Shown here piece after piece: positions 1 to 6,377 of a stretch of DNA of 7,159 nucleotides. The DNA comes from an uncultured Bacillota bacterium (GTDB lineage: Bacteria > Bacillota_I > Bacilli_A > RF39 > UBA660): positions 1 to 7,159 of the forward strand of contig CAMUZJ010000053.1 of the NCBI GenBank assembly GCA_947165195.1, read 5' to 3'. The position numbers and the translations under genes were made by a program. Numbering within the stretch: position 1 is the stretch's first letter; every line of letters begins with the position of its first letter. The notes below the pieces were generated by a model, which ran no database searches, was not told the DNA's origin, and saw only the letters and a list, made by a program, of their open reading frames with translations.

Positions 1-24
1 ATTATTTTTGCATCAAAAGAATAA
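1..24 (+). other. Possible last codons of an upstream gene
   Basis: Reading frame 1 is open from the window edge and ends in TAA at 22-24 (residues IIFASKE then stop). Frame 2 stops at 29-31, so either could be the real end. A terminator begins 21 bases later, which supports a + strand gene finishing about here. In many Bacilli the gene before recA is cinA or pgsA, but seven residues are too few to tell. Confidence 0.25.
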
Positions 25-45
25 ATTATAAATTTAAATTATTCG

Positions 46-82
46 AAAAAGTACTTTTTACTTAGTACTTTTTTTATTTTTT
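46..82 (+). terminator. Intrinsic terminator of the unit upstream of recA
   Basis: A perfect 9-bp stem (46-54, AAAAAGTAC, with 65-73, GTACTTTTT) encloses a 10-base loop and runs into a long T tract (69-82, broken by one A). The stem is AT-rich with only two G-C pairs, but the T tract is strong. The 5' arm is preceded by an A run, so weak termination from the opposite strand is also possible. It isolates recA from upstream transcription. Confidence 0.7.
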
Positions 83-99
83 CTTAATAAAAGACTATC

Positions 100-113
100 A
101 ATTTTGCAAAATT
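100..113. repeat. Perfect 14-bp palindrome upstream of the recA promoter
   Basis: AATTTTGCAAAATT is fully self-complementary and ends 18 bases before the proposed -35 of recA. It could be a binding site for a dimeric regulator, or simply a chance palindrome in AT-rich DNA. It does not match the GAAC-N4-GTTC SOS box of Gram-positive LexA/DinR. Confidence 0.35.
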
Positions 114-131
114 TATGTTCGACAAGTGGTG

Positions 132-160
132 TTGCATTTATCTTTTTGTTATATTAAAAT
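132..160 (+). promoter_or_regulatory. Probable sigma-A promoter of recA
   Basis: A -35-like TTGCAT (132-137), exactly 17 bases of spacing, and a -10 TAAAAT (155-160, 5 of 6 consensus). Transcription would start near 167, giving a leader of about 26 bases that contains the AGGAGG ribosome site (182-187). The -35 matches at only 3 of 6 positions, so the call rests on the -10, the spacing and the terminator just upstream. Confidence 0.5.
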
Positions 161-192
161 GAAATTGTAAGTTATTGAACTAGGAGGATTTT

Positions 193-1221
193 ATGAAAAC
201 AGTAGATCAAGAAGTTTCAAAGGATAAGGCTCTAGAACAAGTTTTAAATGATATAGAAAAACAATTTGGTAAAGGTTCTATCATGAGACTAGGGGATAAT
301 AAACATATCAAGGTAGATGTTTGTTCTAGTGGATGTTTATCTTTAGATATTGCTTTAGGTGTTGGAGGTTTTCCTAGAGGACGTATTATTGAAATATATG
401 GTCCAGAATCTAGTGGTAAAACAACGATTGCTTTACAAGCTATCGCAGAACATCAAAAATTAGGAGGAAGAGCTGCTTTTATAGATGCAGAACATGCTCT
501 AGATCCAGTGTATGCTCAAAAACTAGGGGTTAATATTGATGAATTATTATTAAGCCAACCAGATACCGGGGAACAAGCTTTAGAAATATGTGATGCACTA
601 GTAAAGAGTCACGCTATTAGTATTATTGTTATTGATTCAGTAGCTGCTTTGGTTCCTCAAGCAGAAATTGATGGAGAAATGGGAGATGCACATGTTGGTT
701 TACAGGCTCGTCTTATGTCTCAAGCTTTAAGAAAACTATCTGGTACAATCAATAAAACCAATACTACCTGTATATTTATAAATCAATTAAGAGAAAAAGT
801 TGGAATTATGTTTGGTAATCCTGAAACAACTCCAGGAGGAAGAGCATTAAAGTTTTATTCTTCAGTAAGACTAGAAATTAGAAGAAGTGAACAATTAAAA
901 ATGGGAGAAGGAATTGTTGGAAATAAGACTTCTATAAAAGTTGTTAAAAATAAGGTTGCTCCTCCTTTTAAATCTTGTTCTGTAGATATTATGTACGGAG
1001 AAGGAGTATCTCGTGAAGGAGAAATTATTGATTTAGGATCAGATGCAGGTATCATAGAAAAAACTGGCTCTTGGTATTCTTATCAGGGAGAAAAACTAGG
1101 ACAAGGAAAAGAAAATGTCAAACTTTTATTAAAAGATAATCCGGAATTAAAAGATGAAATAGAGAAAAAAGTAAGAGCGTATTATGATATAGCCTTAACT
1201 ACTGAGAAAAAAGATAAATAG
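193..1221 (+). CDS. recA: RecA recombinase
   Basis: RecA is the ATP-dependent DNA strand-exchange protein: it forms filaments on single-stranded DNA, drives homologous recombination, and activates LexA cleavage where an SOS system exists. At 342 residues it is full length (E. coli has 353). Visible motifs are Walker A GPESSGKT (70-77), the catalytic glutamate in FIDAEHALDP (E100), Walker B IIVIDS (D148), loop L1 around 158-168 (EIDGEMGDAH), the ATP-sensing INQ (Q198), and loop L2 with FGNPETTPGG (207-216) followed by ALKF (F221, the subunit-interface Phe). The start is fixed by AGGAGG at 182-187, five bases before ATG. The tail ends in EKKDK and lacks the strongly acidic end of E. coli RecA. 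The usual TGS before the LSLDIAL strand reads SGC here (C44 and C48 flank it), a minor variation. It appears monocistronic, between two terminators. Confidence 0.98.
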   Translation: MKTVDQEVSKDKALEQVLNDIEKQFGKGSIMRLGDNKHIKVDVCSSGCLSLDIALGVGGFPRGRIIEIYGPESSGKTTIALQAIAEHQKLGGRAAFIDAEHALDPVYAQKLGVNIDELLLSQPDTGEQALEICDALVKSHAISIIVIDSVAALVPQAEIDGEMGDAHVGLQARLMSQALRKLSGTINKTNTTCIFINQLREKVGIMFGNPETTPGGRALKFYSSVRLEIRRSEQLKMGEGIVGNKTSIKVVKNKVAPPFKSCSVDIMYGEGVSREGEIIDLGSDAGIIEKTGSWYSYQGEKLGQGKENVKLLLKDNPELKDEIEKKVRAYYDIALTTEKKDK

Positions 1222-1242
1222 AGGGAATAACCCTTTATTTTT
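1216..1242 (+). terminator. Intrinsic terminator overlapping the recA stop codon
   Basis: A 10-bp stem (1216-1225 with 1231-1240, one G-T wobble, GGG/CCC at the top) closes a five-base AATAA loop and continues into a T-rich tail (1238-1246). The recA TAG (1219-1221) lies inside the 5' arm. It would separate recA from the Mur ligase gene, at least partly. Confidence 0.7.
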
Positions 1243-1273
1243 CTTTGGAATAATATAATTTAGGTGATGTATT

Positions 1274-2701
1274 TTGAAAAAAATAAAGGATTTAATTTCT
1301 TGTGATTATGACTTGGAAATATCAGGTATAACGGATGATTCTAGAAAGGTAAAAGAAAATTATTTGTTTGTTGCAACAAAAGGGTATTATGTAGATCATT
1401 TTTATTATATTGAAGATGCTATTAAAAATGGTGCTGTAATGATTATTACGGACAGAGATATAAACTTTGATATTTCTTATATAAAAGTAGAAAATGTTAA
1501 CGATTTGTATCCTAAGCTATGTGCTAAATTTTATGATGTAGATTTAAGTAAATTAACTTTTATTGGGATAACTGGCACAGATGGAAAAACAACTACTGCA
1601 ACTATAGTGAAACGTTTATTAGATAATTTGCAATCTACCGCATATATAGGAACTAATGGTGTAGAATTTTGTGAGAATTTGTACATAACAGACAATACTA
1701 CCCCTTGTATTACAGAGTTGTATACGTACTTAAAAGATATTATAAATAGTGGCTGTAAGTATGTTGTAATGGAAGTTTCTAGTGAAGCACTTCTACATAA
1801 TAGGGTAGCTGGATTAGAATACAAAATTGCGGGTTTTACCAATATTACGGAAGATCATTTGAATATACATAAAAGTTTAGATAATTATATTTTGTGCAAG
1901 AAAAAAATTTTAGATTATTTGGAAAGTGATGGAATTGCAATTTACAACGGTGATGATAAAAATTGTAAAGTAATGTTTAAAAAATATAATAAAAACCATG
2001 TATTATATGGAATTGACAAGTCAAATAGCTGTATAGTGTCTAATGTAAACTTAAAACAAAAAGTGACAACATTTGACATAAATTATTTAGGAAATGTTTA
2101 TAAAGTTAGATCTCCTTTTATGGGAATATATAATGTATATAATGTGACATTAGCTTTTCTTATTTGTTTGCATTTAGGCCTTTCTCCTGAATACTTAGTA
2201 GATGCTATTAGTAATTTAAAGCCAGTTCCTGGAAGGGGTGAAGTATTAGATTTTGGTCAGACTTTTAAGATTATTTTAGATTATGCCCACACCTATAATG
2301 GTATTCAAAATATTATTTCTAGTATGGGAAAAGAAAAATATCTTATTGTAGTAACAGGATGTGCTGGTGGTAGAGAAAAAGAAAAACGGAATAAGATTGG
2401 AAAATATATTTTAAATCACTCTGATGTAGCTATCTTTACTATGGATGATCCAAGGGGGGAAAATGTTGATGATATTATTGATGAAATGGTAGAAGGTAGT
2501 AATAAAGAATACATTCGATTAATTGATAGGAAAAAAGCTATTATTAAAGCATTTGAATTAGCCAAAGAAAAAGATAATTCAGTAGTTCTTGTTCTAGGAA
2601 AAGGAAGAGATAACTATATGGCAATAGAAAATAAAAAAGTTCCATATAGTGATTATGATGTAATAAAAAGTTATTTTGAAGAAGATATTAGCAAAAAATA
2701 A
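1274..2701 (+). CDS. murE: UDP-N-acetylmuramyl-tripeptide synthetase (MurE-type Mur ligase)
   Basis: A cytoplasmic ATP-dependent ligase that adds the third amino acid to UDP-MurNAc-L-Ala-D-Glu in peptidoglycan synthesis. At 475 residues it is close to the usual MurE length (E. coli 495). Domain order is normal: an N-terminal uridine-binding part with DDSRKVKENYLFVATKG (21-37), the central ATPase with GITGTDGKTTT (98-108) and NITEDHLNIH (190-199), a Y-x-x-C-K motif whose K209 is the probable carbamylated lysine, then DYAHT (336-340) opening the C-terminal domain. The substrate motifs deviate: DDPRGE (391-396) replaces the meso-DAP-type DNPR, and GKGRD (442-446) replaces GKGHE. Adding lysine or another residue instead of meso-DAP is therefore possible. 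The start is TTG at 1274 behind AGGTGAT (1262-1268); the nearby ATG at 1267 is in another frame, and the first in-frame ATG is codon 55. No clear promoter was found, so it may depend on readthrough from recA. Confidence 0.9.
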   Translation: MKKIKDLISCDYDLEISGITDDSRKVKENYLFVATKGYYVDHFYYIEDAIKNGAVMIITDRDINFDISYIKVENVNDLYPKLCAKFYDVDLSKLTFIGITGTDGKTTTATIVKRLLDNLQSTAYIGTNGVEFCENLYITDNTTPCITELYTYLKDIINSGCKYVVMEVSSEALLHNRVAGLEYKIAGFTNITEDHLNIHKSLDNYILCKKKILDYLESDGIAIYNGDDKNCKVMFKKYNKNHVLYGIDKSNSCIVSNVNLKQKVTTFDINYLGNVYKVRSPFMGIYNVYNVTLAFLICLHLGLSPEYLVDAISNLKPVPGRGEVLDFGQTFKIILDYAHTYNGIQNIISSMGKEKYLIVVTGCAGGREKEKRNKIGKYILNHSDVAIFTMDDPRGENVDDIIDEMVEGSNKEYIRLIDRKKAIIKAFELAKEKDNSVVLVLGKGRDNYMAIENKKVPYSDYDVIKSYFEEDISKK

Positions 2702-2734
2702 CTATGCAGAAATATTTCCTTATCGTTGCTTACA

Positions 2735-2763
2735 TTGACAATAATAAAAAAATATGATATAAT
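2735..2763 (+). promoter_or_regulatory. Perfect-consensus sigma-A promoter with extended -10
   Basis: TTGACA (2735-2740), 17 bases, then TATAAT (2758-2763), with TG at 2755-2756 making an extended -10. All 12 core positions match consensus. Transcription would start near 2770, giving a leader of only about 20 bases that carries GGGGGTG (2778-2784) and the ATG at 2790. No operator-like repeat is evident around it, which fits strong, unregulated expression of the two-gene unit downstream. Confidence 0.85.
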
Positions 2764-2789
2764 CTCCAATATTTAATGGGGGTGAAAAT

Positions 2790-3761
2790 ATGAATGAAAA
2801 TTTAGAATATCCAATTACTATTTGTAGTGATATGGCTGATATTTCCACTAGATTTGAAAAAAACAACTCTATGTTAAAGACAAATTATTATATTAAAAAT
2901 ATTCAAATGTATAATTCTATTGTTAAGAGTGCAGAAGGCTTCCGTGGTACTTTTGGTACAGGATATCCATTTTATGCATTAGATGGAAATTTGTCAGAAA
3001 AATTACCTATTATTGATGAACAAATTCGATATAATGAAGAATTAAAACAAGAAGTCGAAAAAAGTGGAAAATCTATTTGGACATGTGGATTATGTTTAAA
3101 AAGAAATGAATCTATTATGCCTGATTTAAAACAGGTATGTAAGCCTTGTCCTAGAATGGTTGATGGGCTTAAGCCAAGGAAGGTTATTAATAGGTTACCT
3201 GATGTTGATATGTGGACTATTTGCGATGATAATAAAATAGAAGAAAACAAAAAAAGATTAGCTCAAGAATTTAAAAATAATCATTATCTTTCTTCTGATA
3301 TTAATCCTACGGAGACATTTAAAAACGTAGAAGAAATTGTTACAGACTTAGAACAAGGAAAAATGCCATTTAAGTATTTACCATTAGATGCTCATATAGT
3401 AGGATATAGTGATTTTGTTAGTCTAGTTGCTTTTTTACCTTATGAGATGGATAGAGCTCATGCTGCAGGAGAAGTTCCTTATCTTCCAATCCACCCATGG
3501 TCCTATAGAAAAGATTGGCAAAAGGATGATGTTGCTTATAATTTTATATTTGATTACTTATATAGTTTAACAGAATTTGAATGTGATCCTTTATTGAAGT
3601 ATCAATTAACAACATCTAGAAATCAATTGGTAAATAAGTACGGAGTAGATTATTTATATGATACAGTACTTTCTGTTAGTTCTGATTCAGTAAAAAGAAG
3701 ATTAAAAACAAAAGAAGTACAATCTTGTCTAAAGGAGAGATTAAGTAAATGGAAAAAATGA
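2790..3761 (+). CDS. Unrecognised 323-residue protein with paired CxxC cluster
   Basis: I do not recognise this family. The protein is soluble-looking: no signal peptide and no membrane segment. A CxxC-x14-CxxC cluster (C99, C102, C117, C120) looks like a zinc knuckle or ribbon, though iron-sulfur binding cannot be excluded; C145 lies a little further on. Just after it, residues 124-144 read V-D-G-L, then RLPDVDMWTIC, where G126 is 12 residues from D138-x-D140. That spacing resembles the G[GS]...DxD signature of nucleotidyltransferases, with LDAHIV (D200) as a possible third acid, but the usual Ser after Gly is Leu. The C-terminal half is rich in aromatic residues (FLPYEMDRAH at 215-224, PIHPWSYRKDW at 233-243) and the end is basic. 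Start ATG has GGGGGTG six bases upstream. The TGA stop overlaps the PHP gene, implying co-translation. The gene is clearly real: consistent codon use, an excellent promoter and a good ribosome site. Confidence 0.9.
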   Translation: MNENLEYPITICSDMADISTRFEKNNSMLKTNYYIKNIQMYNSIVKSAEGFRGTFGTGYPFYALDGNLSEKLPIIDEQIRYNEELKQEVEKSGKSIWTCGLCLKRNESIMPDLKQVCKPCPRMVDGLKPRKVINRLPDVDMWTICDDNKIEENKKRLAQEFKNNHYLSSDINPTETFKNVEEIVTDLEQGKMPFKYLPLDAHIVGYSDFVSLVAFLPYEMDRAHAAGEVPYLPIHPWSYRKDWQKDDVAYNFIFDYLYSLTEFECDPLLKYQLTTSRNQLVNKYGVDYLYDTVLSVSSDSVKRRLKTKEVQSCLKERLSKWKK

Positions 3762-4663
3762 TAGATTTACATATTCATACTGTTTATAGTGATGGAACTT
3801 GTACGCCTTTTGAAATTGTAGATGAAGCTGTAAAAAATGGTGTTGGAGTTATTTCAATTACTGATCATGATACAATAGATGCTTATAGCGATTCTTTATT
3901 TGATTATGCAAAAGAGAAAAATGTTGAACTAATCAAAGGAGTAGAAATTTCTACCAAAGCGAAAAGGTCTGGTATTCATGTCTTAGGATATAATATTGAT
4001 TTAGATAATGAGAATTTAAAAGAATTTTTATATCGAATTAGAAATGCAAGACATATTTATTTGCATGATGTCAGTAAGAAGTTAAAAGAGTTAGGATATG
4101 TAGTGGATGAAGAAAAATTAGATAAAATTGATTCTGTTACAAAAGCACATATTGCGAATGATATTATTCATAATAAAGAAAATACAGCTTTATTAATGAA
4201 AAATTTTCATCATATACCCAATATGGGAGAATTTATTGAGACGATTATGAATGAAGATTGTCCTGCTTATGTAAAAAAAGCAGTTGCTACTCCTGAAGAA
4301 ACTTCTAGAATTATAAGAGAAGCTGGTGGAAAAGTTGTATTAGCTCATCCAGTTGCCTATACGTATGAAGATGATTTAAATATAAAAGATATGAAATCGA
4401 TTATAGAAGAAATGGAAGCGGATGGAGTAGAAGCTAATTATATATATTATGATAGAGAAAATAAACGTCATGATGATGTTGAAAAATGGAGAAAATTTGC
4501 AAGAGATAATGGCTTGTTTGAAACAGTTGGATCAGACTTTCATACAAAAGATGGCATTCATCCGGTAATTGGTCTTATGAATGAAAATTTTAAGTTAAGT
4601 ACTTATAGAAAAAATAAGATATATAATAGTTTAGCAGAAGATAGTAAAATAAAAGTTGCATAA
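3749..4663 (+). CDS. PHP-domain phosphoesterase (RNase AM / YciV-like)
   Basis: A metal-dependent phosphoesterase of the PHP superfamily. The closest known group is YciV/RNase AM, which removes the 3' phosphate from nucleoside 3',5'-bisphosphates and degrades short RNA from the 5' end. At 304 residues it is near the family length. Metal ligands are visible in order: DLHIHTVYSDGT (H8, H10, D15), TDHDT (D39, H40), GVEIS (E66), GIHVLGY (H77), AHIA (H134), LAHP (H200) and GSDFH (D263, H265). The expected family insertion (about 90-180) is present. Two starts are possible. ATG 3749 has AAGGAGA (3732-3738) ten bases upstream and overlaps the preceding gene by 13 bases. ATG 3758 begins directly at MIDLHIHT and makes an ATGA stop/start overlap, but has no ribosome site of its own. 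I prefer 3749. It shares the strong promoter at 2735 with the upstream unknown gene. The exact substrate is an inference from the family. Confidence 0.9.
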   Translation: MEKMIDLHIHTVYSDGTCTPFEIVDEAVKNGVGVISITDHDTIDAYSDSLFDYAKEKNVELIKGVEISTKAKRSGIHVLGYNIDLDNENLKEFLYRIRNARHIYLHDVSKKLKELGYVVDEEKLDKIDSVTKAHIANDIIHNKENTALLMKNFHHIPNMGEFIETIMNEDCPAYVKKAVATPEETSRIIREAGGKVVLAHPVAYTYEDDLNIKDMKSIIEEMEADGVEANYIYYDRENKRHDDVEKWRKFARDNGLFETVGSDFHTKDGIHPVIGLMNENFKLSTYRKNKIYNSLAEDSKIKVA

Positions 4664-4669
4664 ATTTTT

Positions 4670-4703
4670 AAAAGATCGTTTTTGGAAGAAGATGATCTTT
4701 TTT
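4670..4703 (+). terminator. Intrinsic terminator after the PHP gene, first hairpin
   Basis: AAAAGATC (4670-4677) pairs with GATCTTTT (4694-4701). The helix can grow by up to three further pairs inward (G-T, T-A, T-G). A T run covers 4698-4703. It begins seven bases after the stop codon and ends the unknown-PHP transcription unit. Confidence 0.7.
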
Positions 4704-4727
4704 CTTTACACAACTTCTTCTTTTTTT
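4685..4727 (+). terminator. Overlapping second hairpin with its own T run
   Basis: GAAGAAG (4685-4691), which lies in the loop of the first terminator hairpin, is exactly complementary to CTTCTTC (4714-4720), followed at once by seven T (4721-4727). It may act as a fallback terminator, or the two helices may form an H-type pseudoknot. The enclosed spacer is 22 bases, so on its own it is weaker than the first hairpin. Confidence 0.4.
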
Positions 4728-4748
4728 CTTTCTGATTTTTTAGAATTC

Positions 4749-4777
4749 TTGACATACTGAGGATTAGTCTTTAAAAT
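4749..4777 (+). promoter_or_regulatory. Sigma-A promoter of rny
   Basis: A consensus TTGACA (4749-4754), 17 bases of spacing and TAAAAT (4772-4777, 5 of 6). Transcription would start near 4784, giving a leader of about 40 bases. The promoter lies downstream of the terminator pair, so rny is probably an independent unit. Confidence 0.75.
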
Positions 4778-4782
4778 AAAAT

Positions 4783-4809
4783 TAGATTAGAATTTTATAT
4801 CCTAATCTA
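4783..4809 (+). promoter_or_regulatory. Stem-loop at the predicted 5' end of rny mRNA
   Basis: TAGATTAG (4783-4790) is perfectly complementary to CTAATCTA (4802-4809), closing an 11-base loop, with a possible extra T-G pair outside. The predicted transcription start (near 4784) is at the foot of the stem. The GGAGGA ribosome site (4813-4818) starts four bases after it. Such 5'-terminal hairpins are known to protect mRNAs from 5'-end-dependent decay. Confidence 0.55.
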
Positions 4810-4823
4810 GATGGAGGAATTAT

Positions 4824-6377
4824 ATGGATAGTATTTTGTTCCCCATTTTACTTATTGTAATAGGTGCAATAGTTGGTTTTGCAGTTTCTTTTATTATAAA
4901 TAGTAAAAAAGTTACTAATGCTTCTAAGGAAGCTGAAAAAATAATGGAACAAGCAAAAAAAGATATCGAAAAAGCAAAACGTGATGCTGCTATTGAACAA
5001 AAAGAAGAAGCTCATAAGCAAAAAATGGATTTAGAAAAAGAGATTCGTGAGAAAAAGGCAGAATTGAAAGAATCTGAAAATAGATTACTTATGCGAGAAG
5101 CGAATATTGATAAGCGTGATGAGATGTATCAAAAGCGTGAAACAATTTTAGATGAACGTGAAGAAAAACTATCAGAACGCCAAATGGAAATCCAAAACGA
5201 AAAGAGTAAAGTGGAGGAGATTAAAAGAGAACAACTAGAGTTATTAGAAAAAATTTCTGGTTTTAGTAAAGACAAAGCTCGTGAACTTGTAATGAGCCAA
5301 GTGCGCGAAAATATGAACAAAGAAATCGCTGAATATATTAGAGAACGCGAAAATGAAGCAAAATTAGATGCAGATAAAACTGCTAGAGAATTAATTGTTA
5401 GCTCTATGCAAAAGTATGCTGCGGATATTGCTAGTGATCAAACAGTGACCGTTGTTGATTTACCAAATGATGATATGAAGGGTAGAATCATTGGTCGTGA
5501 GGGAAGAAATATTAGAACAATCGAAGCTATTACAGGAGTTGATTTAATTATTGATGATACCCCTGAAGCAGTAGTACTTTCTAGTTTTGATCCTTTAAGA
5601 AGGGAAATTGCTCGAGTTACTTTGGATACTTTAATAAAAGATGGTAGAATTCATCCTACAAGAATAGAAGAATTATACGATAAAGTATGTAAAGATATGA
5701 AAAAGAAAATTATAGAATTTGGGCAAGATGCTGTATTTGAATTAGGATTAACAAAATTTGATCCAGAACTTATTGAAATTATAGGTAAATTACATTTTAG
5801 AACTAGTTATGGTCAAAATGCTTTACAACACTCTATAGAAGTATCTCATTTATCAGGATTACTTGCTGCTGAATTAGGAGAAGATATTGTACTTGCTAAA
5901 CGTGCAGGTCTTTTACATGATATTGGAAAAGCAATTGATCATGAAATAGAAGGAAGTCATGTGGATATCGGTGTTGATATAGCAAAAAAATATCACGAAG
6001 ATGAAGTAGTTATTAATGCCATAGCATCTCATCATGGAGATACCCAAGCTACTAGTGTAATCTCTACGATTGTTGCAATTGCAGATGCTCTTTCAGCATC
6101 CCGTCCAGGAGCTAGAAATGACTCTTTAGAAAATTATATTAAACGTTTGTCTCAATTAGAAGAAGCTGCTAATGAAATTAAAGGTGTAGAAAAAGCTTTT
6201 GCTGTACAAGCAGGTAGAGAATTACGTGTTATTGTAAAACCTGAAGAAATAGATGATATTGAATCTCATAAAGTAGCTCGAGAAATTAAAGAAAAAATTG
6301 AGTCTACTATGAAATATCCAGGGACAATTAAGATTACAGTAATTCGTGAGACAAGAGCACAAGAAGAGGCTAAATAA
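4824..6377 (+). CDS. rny: Ribonuclease Y
   Basis: RNase Y is the membrane-anchored endoribonuclease that starts mRNA decay in many Gram-positive bacteria and scaffolds a degradosome-like complex. At 517 residues it is full length (B. subtilis about 520). In order: an N-terminal membrane segment (about 4-26), a long charged coiled coil (about 33-145, rich in Lys, Glu and Arg), a KH RNA-binding domain with GRIIGREGRNIR (220-231), and an HD phosphohydrolase domain with H336 (QHSIEVSHL), the catalytic H365-D366 (LLHDIGKA), H403-H404 (SHHGD) and D421 (IADAL). The conserved C-terminal domain ends with KYPGTIKITVIRE (497-509). All key residues are present, so it should be active. ATG 4824 follows GGAGGA (4813-4818) by five bases. 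It has its own promoter, a 5'-end hairpin and a terminator. Confidence 0.98.
   Translation: MDSILFPILLIVIGAIVGFAVSFIINSKKVTNASKEAEKIMEQAKKDIEKAKRDAAIEQKEEAHKQKMDLEKEIREKKAELKESENRLLMREANIDKRDEMYQKRETILDEREEKLSERQMEIQNEKSKVEEIKREQLELLEKISGFSKDKARELVMSQVRENMNKEIAEYIRERENEAKLDADKTARELIVSSMQKYAADIASDQTVTVVDLPNDDMKGRIIGREGRNIRTIEAITGVDLIIDDTPEAVVLSSFDPLRREIARVTLDTLIKDGRIHPTRIEELYDKVCKDMKKKIIEFGQDAVFELGLTKFDPELIEIIGKLHFRTSYGQNALQHSIEVSHLSGLLAAELGEDIVLAKRAGLLHDIGKAIDHEIEGSHVDIGVDIAKKYHEDEVVINAIASHHGDTQATSVISTIVAIADALSASRPGARNDSLENYIKRLSQLEEAANEIKGVEKAFAVQAGRELRVIVKPEEIDDIESHKVAREIKEKIESTMKYPGTIKITVIRETRAQEEAK

Noticed and set aside
109..121. Degenerate SOS/LexA box around GTTCG
   Set aside because: Only the right half (GTTC) matches; the left half reads AAAT instead of GAAC, which is expected by chance in such AT-rich DNA.
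1254..1259. TATAAT as a promoter of the Mur ligase gene
   Set aside because: No -35 at 16-18 bases upstream and no extended -10, and the start would fall inside the ribosome site; kept only as a question in the findings.
1267..1269. ATG at 1267 as the Mur ligase start
   Set aside because: It is in a different frame from the ligase; the TTG at 1274 is in frame and correctly spaced from AGGTGAT.
1531..1842. Minus-strand open frame of 103 codons inside the Mur ligase gene
   Set aside because: It lies wholly within a well-supported gene on the other strand, with no ribosome site or recognisable motif; the same applies to the minus-strand frames at 855-1055, 2972-3250 and 5129-5320.
2709..2718. 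GAAATATTTC palindrome after the Mur ligase as a terminator
   Set aside because: It has no usable loop and no T run; too short and AT-rich to terminate.
4903..5260. Lys/Glu-rich repetitive tract as a DNA repeat
   Set aside because: It is the expected coiled coil of RNase Y; the similarity is compositional, with no exact tandem unit.
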